A stretch of 64,000 nt of DNA, taken from Streptomyces megasporus (lineage in GTDB: Bacteria > Actinomycetota > Actinomycetes > Streptomycetales > Streptomycetaceae). Position numbers and translations under genes: made by a program. The notes under the pieces are model-generated. The model made no database searches. It was not told the DNA's origin and was given only the letters and a program-made list of their open reading frames with translations. Shown piece by piece: positions 1-8,044 of the stretch (its first letter is position 1; the number at the start of each line of letters is the position of its first letter). Location: the NCBI RefSeq assembly GCF_000718985.1, contig NZ_JODL01000018.1:43100-107099 (forward strand). Direction: 5' to 3'.

Positions 1-842
1 CACGTGTCGACCGGATCGATGTCGTAGACCGCGCGGATGTTCACGGCGTCCATGTCGAGGCCGCGTGTGATGCTCACGAGGCGCTCGTCGAAGCCGTCCA
101 CCGTCTTCAGCATGTCGTCCTTGGTGACCTGCGGGTTCCAGGTGGCGTCCGGGCACAGGGCGGTGATGTCGAACGACACCTGGCCCCGGTGGCGCAGCGG
201 CAGCAGATAGATCTTCGTGCCTCTGCCGATGTACATCCGGAGGTTGTCGTCGACGACCATCCCGTGGGCGTCGTCGACGGAGATGACCGCGCGGTAGGCG
301 TGCTCGCCCGAGAACACCGGGCCCTTGTCGCTGAACAGTTGCCGGCGCACCACCGACTTGATGCCGTCGGCGCCGACGACCAGGTCCGCCTCGACGGTCT
401 TGCCGCCCGCGAAGGTGAGGACGGAGCCGTCCCCCTTGTCCTGGACGGTCTCCAGCTTGTGGCCGAGGTGCACCATGCCCTCGGGGAGCACGCTCAGGAG
501 AGCGTCGATGAAGTCGCCGCGGTGGATCAGGTGGGTGTGGGTCTGTTCGCCGTCGGCCGGCCACGTCTCTTTCATGATCGGGTCGCCGGTGGCCGTGAGG
601 ATCTCGAAGTACTCGCTCGGCGAGCTCACCTTCGCGATCGCGTCGAAGATCCCCCACTGGCGGAACCGGTTCATGGTGGCGGGACGCAGACCGATGCCGG
701 CGCCGACCTCCCTGATCCGATTCGCCTGCTCGTACACGTTGACGTCGGCGCCGAGGAGGCTGAGGGCCTTGGCCGCCGCCGCGCCGCCGTATCCCGCCCC
801 GACGATGGCGATCTTCAGGTTCTTCAGGTCCGAGAGCTGCAT
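1..842 (-). CDS. FAD-dependent aromatic-type monooxygenase (3' end missing)
   Basis: Group A flavin monooxygenase related to salicylate or hydroxynicotinate hydroxylases; such enzymes use FAD and NAD(P)H to hydroxylate a substrate. The N-terminal Rossmann motif VGAGYGGAAAAKAL lies about 14 residues after the ATG, followed by the acidic strand end VNVYEQ and the second FAD motif VGADGIKSVVRRQ near residue 165. About 280 codons are visible; the C-terminal GD motif falls outside the window. It starts 12 bases after the stop of the phosphotriesterase-like gene, so it is the third gene of one operon. The substrate is unknown. Confidence 0.85.
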   Translation of the reverse strand, partial: MQLSDLKNLKIAIVGAGYGGAAAAKALSLLGADVNVYEQANRIREVGAGIGLRPATMNRFRQWGIFDAIAKVSSPSEYFEILTATGDPIMKETWPADGEQTHTHLIHRGDFIDALLSVLPEGMVHLGHKLETVQDKGDGSVLTFAGGKTVEADLVVGADGIKSVVRRQLFSDKGPVFSGEHAYRAVISVDDAHGMVVDDNLRMYIGRGTKIYLLPLRHRGQVSFDITALCPDATWNPQVTKDDMLKTVDGFDERLVSITRGLDMDAVNIRAVYDIDPVDT

Positions 843-853
843 GGTGGTTCTCT

Positions 854-1807
854 CTATTTCTGGATGGTGAGGAAGTCGGCCGGGTTGTCGACGAAGATCG
901 TCTTGATCGCGGCCTCGTCGAGACCGGCGGCGCGGAGGTCCGGGATGAGGTCCTCGAAGATGTAGTTGACGGTGTGGCCCTTCACGCCCGGCCAGCCCAG
1001 CGGGCTGCAGTTGGCGTCGGCGGAGGCGAGAGCCTGCTTCAGTCGGCCCTCGCCGATGAACCTCAGGAAGTGGTCCAGCCGCTCCTTGCGGGGGCGGGCC
1101 CAGAACGGCGGGTCCGGCAGCTCCGTCTCGTAGCCGAAGGTGTCGAAGCCGATGCGACCGCCCTGCTCCGCGATCCAGACGTCGCGCGTCTTGTCGGCGT
1201 TCACACCGTCGTCGACGTGCCCGAACAGGACGCGGTCCAGGGGAAGGCCCTCTTCGTTGAAGATCGCGATCGCGTTCTCGGCGTCGATCGCGAGGTGGGT
1301 GAGGATCGGCACGCCCGTGGTGAGCGAGGCCCGGGCCGCGGCGCGGTAGATGCGCTTGTCCAGGTCCGTCATACGGCCGCCGCGGCTCACGCCGACCTTG
1401 ATGACACCGGCGAGGCTTCCGGTGTCGCCGATGCCGACGGTGATCTCGTGGACGAACTGCCGGGTCAGGTAGTCCACACTGGCCTTGGCGAAGTGCCACA
1501 GGGCGGTGTCGCCGCCGACGAAGCCGGTGCAGGCGACGATGTGGACGCCGGTCTTGGCGGACAGCGACTTGTAGTAGTCGACGTCACGGCCGTTGCAGAT
1601 CCCGGTGGCGTCGACGAAGGTGCCGCCGCCGTACTCGTGGAACGCGCGCAGCTTCGGGACGGTCTCCTCGTACCGCTGCTCGGGGGTCTTCCACCACTTC
1701 GTGTCCAGCTCGGAGCCGGGCATGCCGTAGCCGATGTGCTCGTGGACGGCGACGAGGCCCAGCTCCTCGGTCGGGATCGGCCCCAGGACGGTATTCACTC
1801 GCGACAC
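854..1807 (-). CDS. Phosphotriesterase-family metal-dependent hydrolase
   Basis: Member of the phosphotriesterase/lactonase (PLL-like) branch of the amidohydrolase superfamily. All expected metal ligands are present: HxH in VHEHIG (His22 and His24), the bridging lysine in GVIKVG (Lys137), His171 in LTHLA, His197 in FGHVDD and Asp264 in ASADAN. About 317 residues, normal for the family. A GTG start at 1807 is preferred because GAAGG lies 8 bases upstream; a GTG at 1816 would add three residues. It sits between a ligand-less paralogue upstream and a FAD monooxygenase downstream. Lactonase, phosphotriesterase or another hydrolytic activity cannot be separated from sequence. Confidence 0.88.
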   Translation of the reverse strand: MSRVNTVLGPIPTEELGLVAVHEHIGYGMPGSELDTKWWKTPEQRYEETVPKLRAFHEYGGGTFVDATGICNGRDVDYYKSLSAKTGVHIVACTGFVGGDTALWHFAKASVDYLTRQFVHEITVGIGDTGSLAGVIKVGVSRGGRMTDLDKRIYRAAARASLTTGVPILTHLAIDAENAIAIFNEEGLPLDRVLFGHVDDGVNADKTRDVWIAEQGGRIGFDTFGYETELPDPPFWARPRKERLDHFLRFIGEGRLKQALASADANCSPLGWPGVKGHTVNYIFEDLIPDLRAAGLDEAAIKTIFVDNPADFLTIQK

Positions 1808-1857
1808 GGAACTCACCTTCGAGAAGGGGAACTTGACGGGCTTTCACGTCGGCGCGC

Positions 1858-2832
1858 TCAGCGCGCCGACAGCAGGTCGCGCGGGTTCTCCACGAGAATC
1901 CGCCGCGTGTCCTCCGGCTTGAGCCCCTGTGCCTCCAGGAGCGGGACGAAGGTGGTCAGGACGTAGCTGTACGGCAGGTCGTTGGCGGGGTGGCCCTTCG
2001 CCACCCCGGTCGCGTTGCTCGACAGCAGGACCCGATTGCCGAAGCCGGCCCGTACGAGGTCGGCGACCAGGGCGACACGCTCGGCATCCGTGATGTGGGC
2101 CTCGTCCTCCACTCCGACGTGGTCGAGCGCGACGTAGGCGCCCCGGCGGGCGACCTCCAGGGGGGCGCCGGCGGCGACGGCGTCCTCGCGGTCGAGTCCG
2201 CCGACGACGACGCGGTCGGCCGGCAGCTTCTCGTCCAGGACGACGTCGAGGTCGTGGACGGCGTCGTTCCCGTAGCGGATGGAGACCGCGACGCCGGTGT
2301 TCAGGGCGGTCCGGGCCGCACCGCGGAACAGGCTCTCGTCGGTCGCGGTCATGCCCTCTTCGGTCGCGGCGGTGGCCACCAGGCCGGCGGCGCCGCGTCG
2401 CTCCACGCGGGGGACCACCATGCCCTCGGTGATCTCCTTGGTGAAGAGATCGGCGAACTTCTCGGCAGGCCACGGCGTCGGCGGGTTGGTCTGCGGCGTG
2501 AGGAAGTAGCCGCCGAGCTTCTCCTCCGGGCCCTGCCCCGTCGAGGCGACGATGTGCACACCGGTCGTGCGGGAGAGGGTCTCGTACAGCCGGACGTCCC
2601 GGCCGTGGAACATGCCGGTGCTGTCGACGATCGTGCCGCCGCCGTGGGCGCGGAAGTCCTTCAGCTTCGCGGCGAGCGTCTCGAAGATCTCGGCGCGGTC
2701 GAGGCGTATGTCGAAGGCGTATTCCGCGCCCGGAGCCACCGACAGCAGCGCCTCGTGCACCGAAACGACGCCCAGTTCCTCGGCCGGCACCGGGCCCAGG
2801 ACGGTGTTCACGGTGTTGCTCTTGCCGCTCAT
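1858..2832 (-). CDS. Phosphotriesterase-like paralogue lacking the metal-binding residues
   Basis: It aligns end to end with the downstream hydrolase (both begin with NTVNTVLGPVPAEELG-type sequence and end with ENPxDxL), so the two arose by tandem duplication. Only the first metal histidine (His26) survives. The second is Ala28 (VHEALL), the bridging lysine position is Ala153 (AGLVATA), the next histidine is Arg186 (SIRYGND), the following one is Gly212 (VVVGGLD), and the catalytic Asp is Asn273 (LSSNAT). The frame is intact over 324 codons, which suggests retained function, perhaps as a binding or partner protein. It is first in the operon, after a likely promoter. Confidence 0.8.
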   Translation of the reverse strand: MSGKSNTVNTVLGPVPAEELGVVSVHEALLSVAPGAEYAFDIRLDRAEIFETLAAKLKDFRAHGGGTIVDSTGMFHGRDVRLYETLSRTTGVHIVASTGQGPEEKLGGYFLTPQTNPPTPWPAEKFADLFTKEITEGMVVPRVERRGAAGLVATAATEEGMTATDESLFRGAARTALNTGVAVSIRYGNDAVHDLDVVLDEKLPADRVVVGGLDREDAVAAGAPLEVARRGAYVALDHVGVEDEAHITDAERVALVADLVRAGFGNRVLLSSNATGVAKGHPANDLPYSYVLTTFVPLLEAQGLKPEDTRRILVENPRDLLSAR

Positions 2833-2883
2833 GCCTGCCTCACGTGTCCGGGATGGGTGCGCAGCACCCTGTGGGTGCAGTGC

Positions 2884-2913
2884 ACGTTAGCCATTCGGTT
2901 TACACGTCGTCAA
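2884..2913 (-). promoter_or_regulatory. Probable promoter of the phosphotriesterase operon
   Basis: Read on the minus strand, TTGACG (2908-2913) and TAACGT (2884-2889) are separated by 18 bases, about 52 bases before the ATG at 2832. A perfect palindrome GTGCA-G-TGCAC (2875-2885) overlaps the -10 edge, and GGTGC-GCA-GCACC (2856-2868) lies just downstream; either could be an operator. Confidence 0.5.
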
Positions 2914-3078
2914 TGAAATGAACGGCAAGAAAAAAGAATGCACAGAGGGTAAGGCGGGGCAAATCGGGACCGGTCGCTCGGCGGCGCCGGCGCGGCCGGT
3001 CGGACGGCGGGGGCCGCCCTCGCCTCGACTGCCTCCGAAACGACACGGTTCGCGCACGAGGCAGGCAAGGGGACGAGA

Positions 3079-3117
3079 GAGCCGCCGGCGCGGGGAAGCG
3101 CCGAGCGCTCGCCGGCG
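3079..3117. terminator. Hairpin terminator after the methyltransferase gene
   Basis: The arms GCCGCCGGCG (3079-3088) and CGCCGGCGGC (3108-3117) form a perfect 10-bp stem, 20 bases beyond the methyltransferase stop codon on the minus strand. There is no U-tract, as is common in Streptomyces. Confidence 0.55.
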
Positions 3118-3136
3118 GCGCTGTGCCGGGCCCGGC

Positions 3137-3997
3137 TCAGTTGTCGCGGCGTGCGGCCCAGACGGTGCGTTCGGTGCGTACCGCGAGGTCGTCGCGGTGC
3201 AGGATGCCGTGAGGGCCGTCGGTGTCGAGCAGCCGGTCGAGCGCGGCAAGGTCTTCGGCCGAGAGCGCGTCGACGACGGCGTCGCGGATGCGGTGCAGGC
3301 TCCCGAGGGCATAGCGGCCGACCGCTTCGTCGCGGGAGCCCTCGACGTTCACGGCGAAGGTGCGTTCGCCCTCGACGGTGAATCCGGCGGCGGTCAGCTT
3401 CGACCCCCAGTCGGCGCCGCGGTGGGGCACGCGCTCGGTGTGGAAGCGGTCGCTCACGGCGTGGCAGCGCTCTTCCAGATCGGGCCGGTCCTCCGGGGCG
3501 TTCTCGGGCAGGAAGCGGGGGAAACCGGCCGGCTCGACAAGGGCGAACAGGCCGCCCGGTGCGAGCATGTCGCGCACCGTGCGCAGTACGCGGTCGGGGT
3601 CGGCCATGTGGTGCATCGAGGCCGACGCCCACACCAGATCCGGCGTGCCCAGATCGGGCCGGCTCACGTCGAGATCGGCTTGGACGGTGCGCACGCGCTC
3701 GTCCACACCCTCGGCGCATGCCTTCTCCCGCAGGCGCTGGAGATGCGCTGTCGAGGAGTCGACAGCGGTGACGTGCGCCTCGGGGAAGCGAGCGAGAAGG
3801 GCGAAGGTGCCGGCGCCCGTTCCACAGCCCAGGTCCACGATCCGGCGTGGGCTCGCCTCGATGGGCAGCCACCCGACGATGGTGGCGGTGTGGGTGGCGA
3901 GGACTTCCGCCTCCAGGTCGAGGATCTCCGCCTGGTCGTCGGCGTCATCTTGGCGCCGGTGGTTCCGGTGGGCCGCATGCGGGTGTGTGTGGGTCAT
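3137..3997 (-). CDS. Class I SAM-dependent methyltransferase
   Basis: A 286-residue methyltransferase of the Methyltransf_11/25 type. Motif I is VDLGCGTGAGTFALL near residue 54, followed by the acidic end of strand 2 (VTAVDSS) and a motif IV-like segment LVWASASMHHM. The N-terminus is unusually His-rich (MTHTHPHAAHRNHR), which may bind metal or be incidental. It is transcribed alone, with a hairpin terminator downstream. The substrate cannot be inferred; small molecules are usual for this fold. Confidence 0.85.
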   Translation of the reverse strand: MTHTHPHAAHRNHRRQDDADDQAEILDLEAEVLATHTATIVGWLPIEASPRRIVDLGCGTGAGTFALLARFPEAHVTAVDSSTAHLQRLREKACAEGVDERVRTVQADLDVSRPDLGTPDLVWASASMHHMADPDRVLRTVRDMLAPGGLFALVEPAGFPRFLPENAPEDRPDLEERCHAVSDRFHTERVPHRGADWGSKLTAAGFTVEGERTFAVNVEGSRDEAVGRYALGSLHRIRDAVVDALSAEDLAALDRLLDTDGPHGILHRDDLAVRTERTVWAARRDN

Positions 3998-4179
3998 ACC
4001 GCCACGCTAGGACGGCCATGCGCCTACGGCACGATCTCTTTCCGTATACGCAAGACGAAGACCGCGCGGACTGCCGGACGCGCAAGACCCGCTCGCGCGG
4101 GATGTGCGTGCCGGTGCGCTCCCTCCCACCCCGGCCGGACACCACAGTCGCGCGCCGTCACGGAGACATCACGGAGACG

Positions 4180-4773
4180 TCACAGGGAGGGGCGGCTCGC
4201 GCCGCGCTCGTTGTCGCCACGCTGGTGGCCACGGCGGGCGTCTCGGTCGAAGATCCCCAGGATGTCGCAGGGGCCGCCCTCGGCCCCTATGGCGTGCGGG
4301 AGCATCGTGGGGAACTCCGCGGCCTGGTTGGTCTCGATGCGGAAGCGACGGTGGCCCAGCATGAGGATCGCGGTGCCGGACAGGACGACGAGCCATTCGC
4401 GGCCGGGGTGGGCACGCATGCGCGAGGGGTTGTCAGGGGGCGGCTCGGTCATCCGTTGACGCACGACGGTCACGCCGGGATCGGACTTGACGGGCCAGCG
4501 CATCATGCCGTGGGCACTGTCGATCACCGGACCGATGACGACGTCGTCGGAGGCGGTCTCGACGAGTTGGTCGAGGGTGGTGCCCAGGGCGCGGGCGAGG
4601 GTGACGAGGCTGTCCAGGGCCAGGCGGCGTTGGCCGTTCTCGATGCGGCTGAGCGTGGACTGGCTGAGCCGGGCTCGACCGGCCAGTTCCTCCAGGGACC
4701 ACCCCTGCGCGACCCGCAGGGCACGAATCCGCTTGCGTACCAGGCTGTCCAACTCGTCATCGTCTTGCGTCAT
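4180..4773 (-). CDS. XRE-family regulator with C-terminal cupin domain
   Basis: A 197-residue DNA-binding protein. The N-terminal helix-turn-helix (about residues 8-62) carries the typical segment LEELAGRARLSQSTLSRIENG. The C-terminal half (about 100-185) is a small cupin barrel with HPGREWLVVLSGTAIL, where the ligand would bind. It is divergent from the flavoprotein gene at 4872 with a 98-base shared spacer, so it probably regulates that gene and itself. The ATG at 4773 is chosen because the HTH begins immediately after it and an inverted repeat abuts it. Confidence 0.88.
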   Translation of the reverse strand: MTQDDDELDSLVRKRIRALRVAQGWSLEELAGRARLSQSTLSRIENGQRRLALDSLVTLARALGTTLDQLVETASDDVVIGPVIDSAHGMMRWPVKSDPGVTVVRQRMTEPPPDNPSRMRAHPGREWLVVLSGTAILMLGHRRFRIETNQAAEFPTMLPHAIGAEGGPCDILGIFDRDARRGHQRGDNERGASRPSL

Positions 4774-4774
4774 A

Positions 4775-4790
4775 GGCAATATCGTATGCC
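4775..4790. promoter_or_regulatory. Candidate operator of the XRE-cupin regulator
   Basis: GGCA-ATATCGTA-TGCC is an inverted repeat with an AT-rich centre directly upstream of the regulator start, in the spacer shared with the divergent flavoprotein gene. Autoregulation is inferred from position only. Confidence 0.4.
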
Positions 4791-4871
4791 CTGACCGCAA
4801 GGCGCGGTTAGCGTCGTGAGCGGAGGTCCCGGGCCGGCCGGGGCCACGCACGGAGGAAAGGGCACGAGGAC

Positions 4872-5930
4872 ATGCCTGTCACGACTGCCGCGTACGCGAC
4901 CGACGCACTGCCCGATGAGACCGTCGATGCCGTGGTCATCGGGGGTGGCGCCGCGGGTTTGAACGGTGCGCTGATGCTTGCCCGCTCCCGCCGCTCGGTC
5001 GTCGTGATCGACAGCGGCGCTCCCCGCAACGCTCCCGCCGACGGAGTGCACGGCCTGCTCGGCCTGGAGGGCACCCCACCCGCCGAACTGCTCGAACGGG
5101 GGCGCGAGGAAGTGCGCCGGTACGGCGGTCTGGTGGTCGCCGGCGAGGTGACCTCCGCCGTCCCGGCCGCTCCGTCCGCCGGCGGCGACCCGCGCTTCAC
5201 CGTCACCCTGACCGACGGCCGCGCCCTGACGGCGCGTCGGCTGCTGGTGGCCACCGGACTGCGTGACGTGCTGCCCGACGTTCCCGGGCTGGCGGAGCAC
5301 TGGGGACACGGCGTGGTGCACTGCCCGTACTGCCACGGCTGGGAGGTGCGCGACGAACCCATCGGGGTCCTCGCGGTCGGCCCGGCCTCGGCTCACCATG
5401 CGCTGTTGTTCCGTCAACTGACCGATGATCTGGTCTACTTCACCCGCGGCACCGAGTTGGACGAGGACACGCGCGCCCGCTTCGCCGCCCGCGGCGTCCG
5501 CGTCGTCGACGCTCCGGTGGAGGAGGTCGTGAAGGCCGAGGACGGCGGCATCGCGGGGGTGCGCTTGGCCGACGGGCAGGTCGTGGCCCGCCGTGTCCTC
5601 GCGGTCGCCACCACGCTGCAGGCCCGCGCCGAGGGCCTGGAGGGCCTCGGACTGCCGATGGAGGACCTGCCGGGCGGCATGGGTCGCCGCTTCGTCTCCG
5701 GCACGGCCGGCGTCACCGAGGTGCCGGGCGTGTGGGTGGCCGGCAACGCCACCGACCTGACCGCCCAGGTGGGTGCCTCCGCCGCGGCCGGCGCCCTGGC
5801 CGGCGCCCATGTCAACGCGGACCTGGTCACCGCCGACACCGACGCGGCCCTCGCCGCCGCCCGACGCGGCGCCGGTCGCGGTGGGGTGCGGAGCCCGTCG
5901 GCGCCGCCGCTCCCCGAGGTGGCCCGGTAG
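4872..5930 (+). CDS. Thioredoxin-reductase-like FAD/NAD(P) oxidoreductase
   Basis: A 352-residue two-dinucleotide-fold flavoprotein. The FAD motif VIGGGAAGLNGALMLARS is near residue 21, the redox-active pair lies in HCPYCHGWE near residue 157, and a TrxR-like FAD end motif appears in GVWVAGNATDLTAQVGASAA. Proteins of this kind (including GliT/HlmI-like dithiol oxidases) reduce or oxidise small dithiols or redox partners. The second nucleotide motif is GVLAVGPASAHHA, a divergent form of the NADPH-binding GxGxxA. No thioredoxin gene is adjacent. Expression is probably set by the divergent XRE-cupin regulator. Confidence 0.85.
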   Translation: MPVTTAAYATDALPDETVDAVVIGGGAAGLNGALMLARSRRSVVVIDSGAPRNAPADGVHGLLGLEGTPPAELLERGREEVRRYGGLVVAGEVTSAVPAAPSAGGDPRFTVTLTDGRALTARRLLVATGLRDVLPDVPGLAEHWGHGVVHCPYCHGWEVRDEPIGVLAVGPASAHHALLFRQLTDDLVYFTRGTELDEDTRARFAARGVRVVDAPVEEVVKAEDGGIAGVRLADGQVVARRVLAVATTLQARAEGLEGLGLPMEDLPGGMGRRFVSGTAGVTEVPGVWVAGNATDLTAQVGASAAAGALAGAHVNADLVTADTDAALAAARRGAGRGGVRSPSAPPLPEVAR

Positions 5931-6298
5931 GACGGGACGGACCGGGTGCGCGGCGGTCTCCCGGTGGGCCGACGGCTTGGACGTGTCCGACCTCGAACGT
6001 CCTCCGGGGCCTGCCGCCCGGCCGGTCTCCCAGCGGATGCCGTGCCCGATGTCCGCGCCGACGGGCCGCCCCCGTCGTCGACGCACACGGTGCCGACGCC
6101 CGCCCCGTCGGGGGCGGGTCGGTCCGCCGGCGGTAGGGCGCGCGCTTCGTTTTCCGGCTCACCCGGGGTGACCCGTCTGTTACCCTCCGCCCTCGGGATG
6201 TCACCGGCGGCGAGGCCGTGGGAGGGAAGGCCGTCGCCGTGTATCCCGGCGGCCGACGATCGGTCGGCACTTGCCCACCGACGAGTCGAGGAGCCGTA
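5931..6298. other. Intergenic stretch between flavoprotein and MazG-like gene
   Basis: No credible gene is seen. A hairpin CCCGCCCC-GTCG-GGGGCGGG at 6099-6118 could terminate the flavoprotein transcript. No clear promoter hexamers were recognised before the MazG-like gene. Confidence 0.4.
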
Positions 6299-6664
6299 GT
6301 GGAAACACCCCCGTGGGACGTCGTCGGCCGTCTCGCCGATCTCTTCACCGATCTGGACACCGCCCGCGGGCTGTCCCCGGAACAGCAGTGGACACTGCAG
6401 GTGGTCAAACTCTCCGAGGAGGTCGGCGAAACCGCCCAGGCCGTGATCGGCGCGTGGGGCACCAACCCCCGAAAAGGACGGAGTCACACATGGCGGCACG
6501 TCCAGGAGGAGGTGGCCGACACCGCGATCACCAGCCTGGTCGCGCTGTACCGGATGCTCGGCGACGAGGCTCCGGCGTTCTTCGCCGCCGTGCTCGCCCG
6601 GAAGTCCGCGAAGTTCCTTCCCCAGGACGGCGTCCCGAGCGCGCCGGCCGTGGGAGAGAGATGA
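6299..6664 (+). CDS. MazG-like family protein
   Basis: A 121-residue all-helical protein related to MazG/dUTPase-type nucleotide pyrophosphohydrolases. The metal-binding signature is visible as LSEEVGETAQAV with a later acidic pair in EEVADTAITS, matching the ExxE...ExxD pattern. The GTG start at 6299 follows GAGGAG by 6 bases; an earlier in-frame start would add unrelated residues. It probably hydrolyses non-canonical or excess NTPs, but substrate specificity is unknown. It converges with the oxidoreductase gene that ends at 6713. Confidence 0.8.
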   Translation: METPPWDVVGRLADLFTDLDTARGLSPEQQWTLQVVKLSEEVGETAQAVIGAWGTNPRKGRSHTWRHVQEEVADTAITSLVALYRMLGDEAPAFFAAVLARKSAKFLPQDGVPSAPAVGER

Positions 6665-6712
6665 GGTGAGCGGCCGGGCCGTGCGCCGTGGACGCCCGCC
6701 TCACCGCGCGTG

Positions 6713-7912
6713 TCAGGCCGACGTCTCGACGGCCGGATCCGTCCGGGTCGCCTCCCGCACGACGCGGCGGCGACGGACCGGCAGGCCGAGGGTCGGATTG
6801 GCGACGCCCCAGGCCGCGCCCTTGCAGACCACCTCCTTGTAGAGGGCGGCGAGCCGACCGGTCAGGGCCGCGTTGACGGCTCGGTCGTCGGCGGTGACGT
6901 ACTGGATCAGACCTTCCCCGCGGCCCAGCGAGACGCACTGGTTGACGTAGCGGATCGGCGTGTTCGGGAGCTTGCCGCCGGTCAGGCGCGCCGCGATGGC
7001 GTCGGCGGCCTGCCAGGCGGCGGGGATTCCCGAAGCGCACGACATCCGCAGCGGCTTGCCACCGGGGCCCACCGCCATGGCCGCGTCGCCGACGGCGTAC
7101 ACGTCCGGGTGCGAGACCGAGCGCATGGTCCCGTCGACCACGATCAGACCCGTGTCGGTGACCTCCAGGGCGGTGGCCCGCGCGATCGGGTGGACGGCGA
7201 AGCCGGTGGTCCACACGGTGACCGCGGCCGGGATGTCCTTGCCGTCGGCGGTGGTGACGCGGTCGGCCTCGACGCCGGTGACGGCGGCGTGTTCGTGCAC
7301 GGTGATGTCGAGCTTGCCGAAGACCTTCCGCAGGTGCCCGCGGCCCTTGTCCGAGAGCCAGTCGCCGAGGCCGCCGCGGGTGACGAGGGCGACGGCCGGG
7401 TCCGGACGGGCCTCGGCGATCTCGGTCGCGGCCTCCAGGCCGGTGAGGCCGCCGCCGACGACGACCACGGGCCGTCCGGCGCCCAGGTCGGCCAGACGGT
7501 CGCGCAGCCGGAGCGCTCCGGGCCGGCTCGCGATCTCGTGGGCGTGCTCGGCGGCGCCGGGGACGCCCTGGTCGTTCCAGCCGCTGCCGAGGGCGTACAC
7601 GAGGGTGTCGTACTCCAACTCCTCGGCGTCGCCGTTCGCGTCGACGACGGCGACGGCCTTGCGGTCGACATCGACGCCGGTGACCTTGGCGAGCCTCGGC
7701 TCGACGCCGGTGCCCGCGAACATCTCGCCGAGGGGCCGGGGCTTCAGGCCCTGGCCGACCGCGAGCTGGTGCAGCCGGACGCGCTCGACGAAGTCGGGCT
7801 CGTCGTTGACGAGGGTGATGGCGACGTCGTCACGGTGCAGGCGCCTGGCGAGGCGACCGGCCGCGACGGCCCCGGTGTATCCGGCGCCGAGGACGATGAT
7901 GCGGTGCTGCAT
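6713..7912 (-). CDS. NADH dehydrogenase (type II)-like FAD oxidoreductase
   Basis: A 399-residue member of the pyridine nucleotide-disulphide oxidoreductase fold. The first nucleotide motif is IIVLGAGYTGAVAAGRL at the N-terminus and the second is VVVGGGLTGLEAATEI near residue 150. The FAD end motif DVYAVGDAAMA follows near residue 275. NDH-2-type enzymes oxidise NADH and pass electrons to quinone; no C-terminal membrane helix is obvious here, so soluble partners are also possible. It lies immediately downstream of the ECF41 sigma factor gene on the same strand, the usual arrangement for an ECF41 target. The ATG at 7912 starts just before the Rossmann fold. Confidence 0.85.
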   Translation of the reverse strand: MQHRIIVLGAGYTGAVAAGRLARRLHRDDVAITLVNDEPDFVERVRLHQLAVGQGLKPRPLGEMFAGTGVEPRLAKVTGVDVDRKAVAVVDANGDAEELEYDTLVYALGSGWNDQGVPGAAEHAHEIASRPGALRLRDRLADLGAGRPVVVVGGGLTGLEAATEIAEARPDPAVALVTRGGLGDWLSDKGRGHLRKVFGKLDITVHEHAAVTGVEADRVTTADGKDIPAAVTVWTTGFAVHPIARATALEVTDTGLIVVDGTMRSVSHPDVYAVGDAAMAVGPGGKPLRMSCASGIPAAWQAADAIAARLTGGKLPNTPIRYVNQCVSLGRGEGLIQYVTADDRAVNAALTGRLAALYKEVVCKGAAWGVANPTLGLPVRRRRVVREATRTDPAVETSA

Positions 7913-7983
7913 TGTTCCTGCTCCTGTCTGCGCGGGTCCGCCCTTGTCTTCCGCGGTTCCGCCCCTTGAACCGAGCAGCACGC

Positions 7984-8020
7984 CGTTCCCTGACAGGAAC
8001 GCGATGTGAGGTGGGTCACA
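7984..8020 (-). promoter_or_regulatory. Crp-like site and ECF promoter-like region before the oxidoreductase
   Basis: TGTGA-GGTGGG-TCACA (8005-8020) fits the Crp/Fnr half-site layout and the Streptomyces Crp pattern GTG-N6-G-N-CAC. Directly adjacent, CGTTCC-CTGACA-GGAACG (7984-8001) is a perfect inverted repeat which on the minus strand contains TGTCAGG, resembling an ECF41 -35 element. The matching -10 is not clear. Confidence 0.45.
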
Positions 8021-8044
8021 CCGGAAGTGGGGTCGTCTCGGCGG

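Noticed and set aside
2918..4459. A 513-codon plus-strand frame over the methyltransferase region
   Set aside because: It is antisense to a clear methyltransferase with all SAM motifs; the product is low-complexity.
7991..8044. A complete ECF41 promoter with a CGTC-type -10 element
   Set aside because: The TGTCAGG part is visible, but no -10 at the correct spacing could be identified, so only a promoter-like region is reported.
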